DNA of 60,508 nt from JAXGTO01 sp040774885 (GTDB taxonomy: Bacteria; Actinomycetota; Coriobacteriia; Coriobacteriales; Eggerthellaceae): positions 1 through 60,508 of the forward strand of contig JAXGTO010000011.1 in the NCBI GenBank assembly GCA_040774885.1, in the 5' to 3' direction. The notes beneath the pieces are model-generated. The model was not told where the DNA came from, did not search any database, and saw only the letters and a program-made list of their open reading frames with translations. Within the stretch, counting starts at the first letter, position 1. Each line of letters begins with the position of its first letter. Positions 30,774-39,204 of this stretch are shown one piece after another. The position numbers were made by a program, and so were the translations under genes.

Positions 30774-32960
30774 TCAGCTCTGTGACATCTGCTCCAACAA
30801 CTGGCGCATAGCCGAGCAATCTTCCACGGTGTAGCGGGCCAGCGTCGGGCCGCTTCCCACCTTTATGGTCCATGCCGTTTTAGGGGCTACGTGGAACATA
30901 TCCTCGTCGGTGAAATCGTCGCCGGCACATAGTTGGAAGCCGTAGCTTTCGTCTGAGAGCCACGGGAATGCCGCCGATCCCTTGTCCACGTTGGCCATCT
31001 TCACTTCGACGATCTTGTTGCCGTCGGCCAGCTGCAGGCCGAAGGTGTCCACATCTTCTATCAGGTCGGCACGCATCTCGGCTACGCGACGTTCGGCCAA
31101 CTCGGTGCTGCAGGCGCGGTAGTGCCAGACCAGCGAATAGTCCTTTTCTTCAAGCAGCGACCCCGGTGTGCGATCCACGTAATCCTGCAGGACGGGTTTG
31201 ATTCGGTTTTTCCATGCGGTATCGAGCGGTGCGCGCAACGTCCATTCGCGCTGCGTGTGGTCCCAAGCCCAAGCGCCATGTTCGGCTACCAGGTCGATGG
31301 GCAGTTTGCCCAGCCATGCTTCCAGGGTGGTGCGGTCGCGCCCGGAAAGAATGACCACGGAATTGCGGGGGTCATTTGCCAATTGCCCCAGCAGTTCCAG
31401 CAGCTTTGCATCGGGCACGGTTGCCCGGGGGTCGGGGGAAAACGGCACCAGCGTGCCATCGTAGTCCAGCAACACGGCCCGCCGATCGGCGGCGCGATAC
31501 GCGCCCAGCAGGCTCTTTTGCGTTTTTGGGGAAAACGTGCGCGCGGCCAGAGCGCGCTGTTCTCGCTTCACACGGAACAGCGTCTCTAAAAACTCGTGCG
31601 ACCACATATCTGAAGTGTAGCGGCGCAGGCGCCTTTGCATCATTTCGTTGCGGCGGATCTGTTCGTCGCCCGGCATGGTGAGCGCCTGCTGCATGGCATC
31701 GACCAGCGCATCGGAATCGTACGGGTTCACCTGCAAAGCTTCGCTCAGTTCGCTGGCGGCACCGGCCATCTCGGAAAGTATCAGCACGCCTTCGCGACCT
31801 TCATGCGTGGCCAGATATTCCTTGCACACCAGATTCATGCCGTCACGCAGGGGCGTTACCAGCATCACGTCGCTTTCGCGATATGCCATGCACAGCTCGT
31901 CGAACGGCAACGAGCGGAAATAGTAATCGATGGGCGCCCACGTAAAGGTGGCGTACTTGCCGTTGATGTGGCCCACCAGTTCTTCCACTTCGTGTTTGAG
32001 TTTTCGGTAGGACGACACGGTTTCGCGCGAAGGCACCGTCACCAGGGTGAAGCTGATGCGCCCGATCCATTCGGGGTGTCGTTCCAAAAACATGTCGAAG
32101 GCGCGCAGACGGCCGGGAATTCCTTTGGTATAGTCCAGCCGCTCGATGGAAAGCATCGCCTTCATGTTGCGATGTCGACTGCGTACCGCCTCGGTGTCGG
32201 CCAGCGCATCCACTTCGGGGCTGTGCGCTTCGGCATTGAACCGCTGGTAATCGATGCCAAGGGGAAAGACGTCGGTTCGCACCAGCCGTCCATTTTCTTG
32301 CAGCGACCCGAAGCGGTTGTCCAGCCCCAAGATGCGTCGGCAGCTCGAAAGGAAGTGGCGCACGTAATCGTAAGTATGGAAGCCCACCAGGTCGGCACCG
32401 AGCAGTCCTTCCAGTATCTCTTGGCGCCATGGCAGGATGCGGAAGGTTTCGTAGTCGGGGAAGGGGATATGCAAGAAGAATCCGATAGTGGCGTGCGGCA
32501 GGGCGTCGCGCAGAAGACGCGGCAGCAGCATAAGGTGGTAATCTTGCACCCAGATGATGTCGTCAGGTTGCGCCAGGGCGACCACGGCATCGCAGAACAG
32601 GCGATTTACCTGCTGGTATGAATGCCAGCTTTCCTCATCGAACCGCGTAAGGCTCGAAAACCCATGGAACAGCGGCCAGATGGTGGAATTGCTGGCGCCA
32701 TCGTAGTAGCGCTTCTGCTGCTCTTTGGTAAGGAACACGGGCACGCATCCGTGCTCGGTCAGCTCCTCTTCGTAGGCGGCGCATCGTTTCGATTTGCGTG
32801 CTGCAGCATCGAAATCGGCTGCCCCGATCCACAAGCTGCCGGCTTTTTCATGCAGGGGTCCCAAGGCCGAGGTCAAGCCACCGGCGCTGCGTTGCAACGT
32901 CTTTCCATCTTCCGCCAAACGGTAGGGAAGCCTGTTGGAAATGATGATATTGCGTCCCAT
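30774..32960 (-). CDS. otsAB: Bifunctional trehalose-6-phosphate synthase / trehalose-6-phosphate phosphatase
   Basis: A 728-residue fusion making trehalose from UDP-glucose and glucose-6-phosphate in the cytoplasm. The N-terminal GT20 domain (about 1-465) starts IIISNRLPYRL and has WVQDYHLMLLP, HIPFPDYETFRILPW and VGFHTYDYVRHF. The C-terminal HAD phosphatase (about 490-725) has LLDYDGTLVP (DxDGT nucleophile motif), VILSGRDRTTLEAWL and CAGDDFTDEDMF. ATG 32960 begins at the conserved N-terminus but has no ribosome site; a -10 TATACT lies only 13 bp upstream, implying a nearly leaderless mRNA. An in-frame ATG at 33062 would add 34 unconserved residues. Trehalose would serve osmotic or stress protection. 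Confidence 0.9.
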   Translation of the reverse strand: MGRNIIISNRLPYRLAEDGKTLQRSAGGLTSALGPLHEKAGSLWIGAADFDAAARKSKRCAAYEEELTEHGCVPVFLTKEQQKRYYDGASNSTIWPLFHGFSSLTRFDEESWHSYQQVNRLFCDAVVALAQPDDIIWVQDYHLMLLPRLLRDALPHATIGFFLHIPFPDYETFRILPWRQEILEGLLGADLVGFHTYDYVRHFLSSCRRILGLDNRFGSLQENGRLVRTDVFPLGIDYQRFNAEAHSPEVDALADTEAVRSRHRNMKAMLSIERLDYTKGIPGRLRAFDMFLERHPEWIGRISFTLVTVPSRETVSSYRKLKHEVEELVGHINGKYATFTWAPIDYYFRSLPFDELCMAYRESDVMLVTPLRDGMNLVCKEYLATHEGREGVLILSEMAGAASELSEALQVNPYDSDALVDAMQQALTMPGDEQIRRNEMMQRRLRRYTSDMWSHEFLETLFRVKREQRALAARTFSPKTQKSLLGAYRAADRRAVLLDYDGTLVPFSPDPRATVPDAKLLELLGQLANDPRNSVVILSGRDRTTLEAWLGKLPIDLVAEHGAWAWDHTQREWTLRAPLDTAWKNRIKPVLQDYVDRTPGSLLEEKDYSLVWHYRACSTELAERRVAEMRADLIEDVDTFGLQLADGNKIVEVKMANVDKGSAAFPWLSDESYGFQLCAGDDFTDEDMFHVAPKTAWTIKVGSGPTLARYTVEDCSAMRQLLEQMSQS

Positions 32961-32973
32961 AGTTATCGAATCA

Positions 32974-32979
32974 AGTATA
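32974..32979 (-). promoter_or_regulatory. -10 element close to the otsAB start codon
   Basis: TATACT on the minus strand ends 13 bp before ATG 32960, leaving a predicted leader of about 6 nt. No convincing -35 is visible. Confidence 0.4.
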
Positions 32980-33119
32980 ACGCCGAGCAGGCACGGTTGC
33001 ACATCCGTCAACGATTCGTGATGTGGCGTCAGCGATGCCGAACCGACGAGCACGGTTTTCATCAGGTGATCCGTGGATGTCGTAGACCGTTCTAGCAGAC
33101 TATAGTAAACGGAGTATAC

Positions 33120-33134
33120 TGATAATCATTATTG
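33120..33134 (+). promoter_or_regulatory. Fur/PerR-like 7-1-7 box before the flavodiiron gene
   Basis: TGATAATCATTATTG matches the TGATAATnATTATCA Fur-family consensus at 12 of 14 arm positions and begins at the last base of a -10-like TATACT (33115-33120). Control by iron or peroxide through a Fur-family repressor is inferred. Confidence 0.55.
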
Positions 33135-33159
33135 ATAAACAGTTGATGGGAGATGCATC

Positions 33160-34323
33160 ATGGCGGCAATCGAGATAACGGATTCGGTGTTCTACATCGG
33201 GGTGGATGACCCCGACCTCGATCTCTTCGAGAACCAGTACCCCACGCCATTGGGGATGTGCTACAACTCGTACCTCATCAAAGATGAAAGCGTGGCCCTT
33301 TTCGACACCTGCGACCAGCGCCGCGCCGATGCATGGCTTGCCAATTTGGAAGAGGGGCTCGCCGGACGCGAACCCGATTACCTCATCATCTCCCACATGG
33401 AACCCGACCATTCGGCCCTCATCGCCGAGGTGGCCAAGCGCTATCCCCAGGTGCAGCTGGTGGGCAATGCGCGCACTTTCAAGCTGCTCGACCAGTTCAA
33501 TCCGCAGGGCATCGATGCCCAGCGCAAGGTAGTGGCCGACGGAGAAACGTTGAGCCTGGGCGCGCACGAGCTCACGTTCATGACAACGCCCATGGTGCAT
33601 TGGCCCGAGGTCATGATGACCTACGAAAGCACCGACAAACTGCTGTTCTCGGCCGATGCGTTCGGCAAGTTCGGCGTGCGCGAAGCCCAGGAAGACTGGG
33701 ATTGCGAGGCTCGTCGCTACTACTTCAACATCTGCGGAAAGTACGGTACCCAGGTGACCAGCGCGCTGAACAAGGCGTGCGAACACGAAATCGCAGCCAT
33801 CTTGCCGCTGCATGGCCCGATGCTCACCGACGATCTTTCTCACTACGTTGAAAAGTACCGCGTATGGAGCAGCTATGAACCCGAGGACAAGGGCGTGTTC
33901 GTGGCCTGCGCTTCCGTGCACGGGCACACGTTGGCCGCCATGCGCGCCTTCGCCAAAGAGCTCGAAGGTCGCGGTCAGAAGGTGCAGTTCACCGACCTCA
34001 CGCATGAAGACGTGGCCGAAGCCGTGGAAGATGCCTTCCGCTACGACCGCATGGTGCTTGCTGCCTGCAGCTACGATGCCGGGGTTTTCCCGCCCATGGC
34101 CGACTTCCTCACGCACCTGCGCATCAAGGGCTTGCGCAACCGCAAAGTGGCCTTGGTGCAGAACGGATCGTGGGCTCCCAGCGCCGTCAAAACCATGAAG
34201 GCGCAGTTGGAGGACTTGAAGGACATCGAATTCATCGGCGAGCCGGTAACCATCAAAGGTGCGCTCAATTCAGAAAGCAAAGCGGAGCTGGATGCTTTGG
34301 CCGATGCGATAGTCAAGGCTTAG
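33160..34323 (+). CDS. fprA: A-type flavodiiron protein (FprA)
   Basis: A 387-residue cytoplasmic flavodiiron protein that reduces O2 to water (or NO to N2O). The N-terminal MBL domain (1-245) has the diiron ligands HMEPDHS (His79, Glu81, Asp83, His84), TPMVHWPEVM, SADAFGKFG and LPLHGPM. The C-terminal flavodoxin domain (about 250-387) has ASVHGHTLAAM as FMN phosphate loop and AACSYDAGVFPPM. No rubredoxin or NADH-oxidase extension, so it needs an external electron donor. The ribosome site GGGAG precedes ATG 33160. It protects oxygen-sensitive enzymes such as the formate dehydrogenase encoded next to it; a Fur/PerR-like box lies over its promoter. Confidence 0.92.
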   Translation: MAAIEITDSVFYIGVDDPDLDLFENQYPTPLGMCYNSYLIKDESVALFDTCDQRRADAWLANLEEGLAGREPDYLIISHMEPDHSALIAEVAKRYPQVQLVGNARTFKLLDQFNPQGIDAQRKVVADGETLSLGAHELTFMTTPMVHWPEVMMTYESTDKLLFSADAFGKFGVREAQEDWDCEARRYYFNICGKYGTQVTSALNKACEHEIAAILPLHGPMLTDDLSHYVEKYRVWSSYEPEDKGVFVACASVHGHTLAAMRAFAKELEGRGQKVQFTDLTHEDVAEAVEDAFRYDRMVLAACSYDAGVFPPMADFLTHLRIKGLRNRKVALVQNGSWAPSAVKTMKAQLEDLKDIEFIGEPVTIKGALNSESKAELDALADAIVKA

Positions 34324-34377
34324 CGCGATTGCAGAACCTGCAGAAAACATGCGGGCGGTGTGCGTTCTGGGTAGGTC

Positions 34378-34411
34378 GAGTGCTGTCGGCGCGTAAACGT
34401 CGGCAGCACTC
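34378..34411. other. Hairpin upstream of the formate dehydrogenase operon
   Basis: GAGTGCTG (34378-34385) pairs with CAGCACTC (34404-34411), with further partial pairing inside. A -10-like TACAAT (34413-34418) follows immediately. It may end the fprA transcript or act as an operator; no T-run follows. Confidence 0.4.
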
Positions 34412-34458
34412 GTACAATACCTCTTCAGACGAAAGCTAAGAAGAGAAGAGGATCTACC

Positions 34459-36294
34459 GTGGCGCTCTCCGTTGCACCCCGTGCGGTCGACGATGCTTCC
34501 ATTATGGGTTTTGCGGAACGTTTCGATCGTCGCGTAAAAGCCACTCCGCCGGGAATGTGCCCCATTGCGATGCAGGTTTCGTTGCTTGAAGCCAGCGCCG
34601 CCCAAACGTGCGGCAAGTGCATTCCCTGCCGCGATGGCATTCCCCGCATCCTTTCGCTGATGCGCGCCGTGCTCAACGGCGAAGCCGATTCCCAGGCGCT
34701 GGTGCGCATGCGCATCCTGGCCGAGATGGTGCGCGACACTTCCGATTGCGCCATCGGCTACGAAGCCGCCGCTGCCGTGCTGGAAGGCATGGAGGCGTTT
34801 TCCGACGAATACCGCAGCCACGTCGACCAGCATGCTTGCCTGCATTCCGTGGGACAGACCGTGCCGTGCGAAACCGATTGCCCCGCCCATGTGGACGTGC
34901 CCGCCTACATTGCGCTGGCCGGCCAGGGACGCTGCGCCGATGCGGTCAACATGGTGCGCAAAGACAATCCTTTTCCCACGGCGTGCGCGCTGGTGTGCGA
35001 GCATCCATGCGAAGCGCGTTGCCGTCGCACGCTCATCGACGCGCCCATCAACATCCGCGGCATCAAGAAATACGCGGTTGACCAAGCGCCCGTCGACACG
35101 GTAGCCGTCCCCGCGCGCAGCGTCGACACGGGTCGGCGCATCGCAGTGGTGGGCGGAGGCCCCAGTGGCATGACCTGCGCGTACTTCTTGGCGTTGATGG
35201 GGCACAACGTGGTGGTGCTGGAAATGCGCGACCAGTTGGGCGGCATGCTGCGCTACGGCATTCCCGCCTATCGTTTCCCCCGTCAACGGCTCGATCAAGA
35301 TATCGACGGCATCATGGCCGTGGGCAACATCGAAGTGCGGCGCGCTACCAAGGTGGACGCCGCTGCCATGCGGCGCCTGAACTGCGAATACGATGCGGTC
35401 TATGTGGCTATCGGCGCTCAATTGGGAAAAACGCTGAAACTCGATGGCATGGATGCGTCCGGCGTGGTCTCGGCGGTCGACCTTTTAGGTCGCATCGGCG
35501 ACGGCGAGATTCCCGACTATGCAGGCAAGAAGGTGGTGGTCATCGGCGGCGGCAACGTGGCCATGGATTGCGCGCGCACGGCTGTGCGCGCCGGTGCCGC
35601 CGAAGTGAGCGTGGCCTATCGTCGTCGGTTGGAAGACATGACCGCGTTGCCCGCCGAAGTGGAAAGCGCCATGGCCGAAGGCATCGAGATGCTCACGCTG
35701 CAGGCTCCGGTGCGCATCGAGGCCGATGCGGACGGCGCGTGCACGGCGCTCATCACCCAGCCGCAGTACATCGGCCCGGTGAAGCGCGGCCGACCCGCCC
35801 CGCTGGTCGCCGACAAGCCCGAGCTCGCCATCGAAGCCGATGTGGTGCTGGTGGCCGTGGGCCAAGACATCGAAAGCGCACCCTTCGAAGAATTCGGCAT
35901 GAAGGCCGAATGGAACCAGTTCATTGCCGACAACGGCTTGGCGGCGCAAGATATGGACGGCATCTTCGTGGGCGGCGACTGCCAGACGGGCCCCTCCACG
36001 GTCATCCGCGCCATCGCAGCCGGCAAGGTGGCTGCGCGCAACATCGACGAATACCTTGGCTATCACCACAAACTGGAATTCACTTTGCAGGCTCCTGCCG
36101 CTGTGCCCAACGACCGCACGCCCACCGGCCGCGTCAACATCGCCGAGCGTCCGGCGCGCGAACGCGTGCGCGACTTCGACTACGTGGAAGTGGACATGAG
36201 CAAAGAAGAAGCCCTGCAAGAATGCAACCGTTGTCTGCGCTGCGATCATTTCGGGTGCGGAACGTTGGAAGGCGGGAGGATCCGCTATGAATAG
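34459..36294 (+). CDS. NuoF-tail/GltD fusion: FAD, NAD(P)-linked electron-transfer subunit of formate dehydrogenase
   Basis: A 611-residue iron-sulfur flavoprotein. Residues 30-115 match only the C-terminal Fe-S domain of NuoF (CGKCIPC with Cys51, 54, 57 and a distal Cys97); the FMN/NADH domain is absent. Residues 125-600 are a GltD-like NADPH:acceptor module with Fe-S cysteines Cys137/141 and 176/180/184/188, an FAD loop VVGGGPSGMTC and an NAD(P) loop VVIGGGNVAMDCARTA. A C-terminal CNRCLRCDHFGCG adds another cysteine group. It overlaps the formate dehydrogenase gene by 8 bp. The likely role is to pass electrons between formate and NAD(P)(H). GTG 34459 follows GAGGA. Confidence 0.85.
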   Translation: MALSVAPRAVDDASIMGFAERFDRRVKATPPGMCPIAMQVSLLEASAAQTCGKCIPCRDGIPRILSLMRAVLNGEADSQALVRMRILAEMVRDTSDCAIGYEAAAAVLEGMEAFSDEYRSHVDQHACLHSVGQTVPCETDCPAHVDVPAYIALAGQGRCADAVNMVRKDNPFPTACALVCEHPCEARCRRTLIDAPINIRGIKKYAVDQAPVDTVAVPARSVDTGRRIAVVGGGPSGMTCAYFLALMGHNVVVLEMRDQLGGMLRYGIPAYRFPRQRLDQDIDGIMAVGNIEVRRATKVDAAAMRRLNCEYDAVYVAIGAQLGKTLKLDGMDASGVVSAVDLLGRIGDGEIPDYAGKKVVVIGGGNVAMDCARTAVRAGAAEVSVAYRRRLEDMTALPAEVESAMAEGIEMLTLQAPVRIEADADGACTALITQPQYIGPVKRGRPAPLVADKPELAIEADVVLVAVGQDIESAPFEEFGMKAEWNQFIADNGLAAQDMDGIFVGGDCQTGPSTVIRAIAAGKVAARNIDEYLGYHHKLEFTLQAPAAVPNDRTPTGRVNIAERPARERVRDFDYVEVDMSKEEALQECNRCLRCDHFGCGTLEGGRIRYE

Positions 36295-39001
36295 GTTGAC
36301 CATCGACGGCATCGAAGTGCAGGTCGAAGCAGGCACCACCATCTTGGATGCAGCCCGTTCGGCCGGCGTGGACATTCCCACGCTGTGCTATCTGCGCGAC
36401 GTGAGCGCCGTCGGATCGTGTCGGGTATGCTCGGTGGAAGTGGAAGGGTCGGAAGGTTTGGTGCCGGCGTGCAACACCTTGGCTCAAGACGGCATGGCCG
36501 TCATCACCGATTCGCGCAAGGTCATCGAATATCGCAAAATCGCTTTGGACCTCATCTTGGCCGACCACGGTCTGGCCTCCATCGATGAATGCCGCAGCTG
36601 CTTCAAAGACGGCACGTGCGATTTGCAGCGCATCTGCCGCGAATGCGGAATCGACGGCCCCGCATTCGCCCCGCCGCACCCCAGCAATCTGCCCGTGGTG
36701 GACGATAATCCGTTTCTCTCGTATGACCCCAACCTGTGCATCAGCTGCCAGCGATGCGTGGGCGCCTGCAACGAAGTGGCCCGCAACCACACGCTGCAAG
36801 CGGGCAAGCGCGGCGTGCGCACCACCATCGAGGCCCCGTTCGGGCCCGACTGGAAAGCCACCGATTGCGAGCAATGCGGCAACTGCGCCGCAGCCTGCCC
36901 CACGGGTGCGCTGGTTGAAAAATGCCGTCGCGACTACCGTGATGACGAAGTGAAGCGCGTGCTGACCACCTGCCCGCATTGCGCGGTGGGCTGCCAGTAC
37001 TATCTGATGGTGAAGGACAACAAAATCGTCAACGTGGAAGCAGCCCTGGGCGCTTCCAATCGCTGGCGCCTGTGCGTCAAGGGACGCTCGGCCAGCTACG
37101 ATTTCGTGGATGCGCCCGACCGTCTGCGCACGCCGCTGGTGCGCAATGCAACTACCGGCGAATTGGAGCCTGCCACTTGGGACGAAGCCCTCGATTTGGT
37201 GGCCGAGCGCTTCGGCGACATCAAGCGCCGCCACGGCGGGGAAGCCCTGGCTGCGTTCGCCTGTTCGCGTTCCACCAACGAAGACATATACCTGCTGCAG
37301 AAAATGGCGCGCACGGCGTTTCGAACGAACAACGTCGATAACTGCGCGCGTGTTTGACACGCTCCCACGGTTGCCGGTCTGGCAACGACCCTCGGTTCCG
37401 GAGCAATGACCAACACCATCGGCGATATCACCCAGAACGCCGATGCCATCATGCTCATAGGCTCCAATCCTGAAGAAGCGCATCCCGTGCTGGGCATGCA
37501 GATCCGTCGCGCCGTGGAGCGCGGCGTGCGGTTGATAGTGGTCGATCCGCGCGACATCGGGCTGGCAGCGCAAGCCGACATCCATATCAAACTGCGCCCG
37601 GGCACCAATGTGGCCTTTGCCAACGGCATCGTGCATGTGCTGATCGAAGAAGGCCTGGCCGACCTCGATTTCATCCGCACGCGCACGGAGGGCTTCGACG
37701 CCCTGCGCGAAATGGTGGCCGACTACACGCCTCAGCGCGTGGCCGCCATCTGTCGCATCGACGAACGCGATCTGATCAGCGCCGCCAAGATGTACGGCAG
37801 TGCCCAGCGGGCGCCCATCATCTACTGCCTGGGTGTGGCCGAACATTCCACCGGCACCGACGGCGTCATGTCGCTGTCCAACATCGCGCTCGTCAACGGC
37901 AAGTTGGGCAAGCCCGGTTGCGGCATCAACCCCATCCGCGGGCAGAACAACGTGCAGGGCGCATGCGACATGGGCGCCCAGCCGGGCGACTTGCCCGGAT
38001 ACCAGAAGATGGCCGACCCCGAGGCACGTGCCGTGTTCGAAGAAGCGTGGCATACGCGCCTGCCTTCCGCGCCGGGTCTGATGGCCACCGAGGTCTTGCC
38101 GGCTGCGCTCGATGGCCGCGTGAAAGGGCTGTTCATATTCGGAGAAGATCCCATCCGCACCGACCCCGATTCCAATCACGTGCGGCGCGAACTTGATGCG
38201 CTCGAATTTTTGGTGGTCGACGACCTCTTCCTCACCGAAACCGCCAAGCACGCCGATGTGGTGCTGCCCGGGCGCAGCTATGCCGAAAAAGAGGGCACGT
38301 TCACCAATACCGAGCGCCGTGTCCAGCGGGTGCGCAAAGCCGTGGAAATCGAAGGCGACACACGTCTCGATACCGACATCTTCATCGACTTGATGAACCG
38401 CATGGGGTACAGCCAGCCACAGCTTTCGGCCGCGCAGATCATGGACGAGATAGCGCACGTCACCCCATCGTACGGCGGCATCAGTCACGCGCGATTGGAC
38501 CAGCCCGAAATGTTGGGACATGGGCTGCAGTGGCCATGCCCGGCGCCCGATCATCCGGGCACGCCCATCATGCATGTGGGGAAGTTCGCGCGCGGCGTGG
38601 GCGTGTGCTGCACCACCGAATACCGTCCGTCGGCCGAGCTCCCCGATGACGATTATCCGTTTATCCTGATGACAGGCCGTATCTTGCACCAGTACAATGC
38701 CGCAGCCATGACGGGGCGCACCGAGGGCATGAACCAGGTGGCGCACGAATCGTTCATCGAACTCAACGATGTCGACGCGCAGCGCTTGGGCGTGTCGGAT
38801 GGCGATCGGGTGCGGGTGTCGTCACGGCGCGGACGCGTGGAATGCGCGGCGCGCGTGTCGGCCAAGACCAACCCGGGCGAAACTTGGATGCCGTTCCATT
38901 TCCAAGATGCCAACTGCAATGTGCTCACCATCGCGGCGCTTGACGACATCTGCAAGGTTCCCGAGTACAAGGTATGCGCCGTGAACGTGACGAAGGCCTG
39001 A
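36287..39001 (+). CDS. fdhF: Selenocysteine-containing formate dehydrogenase, NuoG-like iron-sulfur N-terminus
   Basis: Reads as one 904-residue protein if the in-frame TGA at 37355-37357 is selenocysteine (residue 357). The residues around it, NCARV-Sec-HAPTVAGL, are the FdhF active-site motif, and a SECIS-like hairpin follows. Domains: [2Fe-2S] (Cys34, 45, 48, 62), NuoG-type His94/Cys102/105/111 cluster, two ferredoxin clusters (Cys151-161 and 194-204), then the Mo/W-bis-MGD catalytic part with a [4Fe-4S] cluster (Cys229, 232, 236, 263). No Tat signal, so it is cytoplasmic. It oxidises formate or reduces CO2, exchanging electrons with the 34459 subunit. selA/B/D and molybdopterin genes are outside the window. 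Confidence 0.93.
37358..37386 (+). promoter_or_regulatory. SECIS-like hairpin after the selenocysteine UGA
   Basis: GTTGCC (37370-37375) pairs with GGCAAC (37381-37386) around the loop GGTCT, 12 nt after the UGA. The loop and its distance match the E. coli fdhF SECIS (GGUCU apical loop), the SelB recognition element. It also encodes protein (TVAGLATT). Confidence 0.85.
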
Positions 39002-39169
39002 CGGGTCGGAGCGTCCATGCAAGCGCTCGACGAGGTTTACGGCGGCATGAAGCAACCAGCGAAGGGGAAAAGAGACGACGTTCTGATTGCGCGATATTAG
39101 CGACACCCGGTAAGGCTGCGTCTGCTGTCGCCGCATTTTGCAAGGGTGCATTTTCCCTGAATAGACGGG

Positions 39170-39175
39170 TATAAT
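39170..39175 (+). promoter_or_regulatory. -10 element before the beta-helix surface protein gene
   Basis: A consensus TATAAT at 39170-39175, 30 bp before the GTG start, with no good -35 at the usual distance. Confidence 0.4.
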
Positions 39176-39204
39176 ATAGGTTCAGCCTTAAAGGGGGTGT
39201 TGAG

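Noticed and set aside
37355..37357. Nonsense mutation or pseudogene in the formate dehydrogenase
   Set aside because: The UGA is exactly at the selenocysteine position and is followed by a SECIS-like hairpin; both halves are otherwise intact and in frame.
36134..38746. Long minus-strand open frame (870 codons) opposite the formate dehydrogenase
   Set aside because: It is a codon-bias shadow of a well-supported gene; its product has no recognisable domain and no ribosome site.
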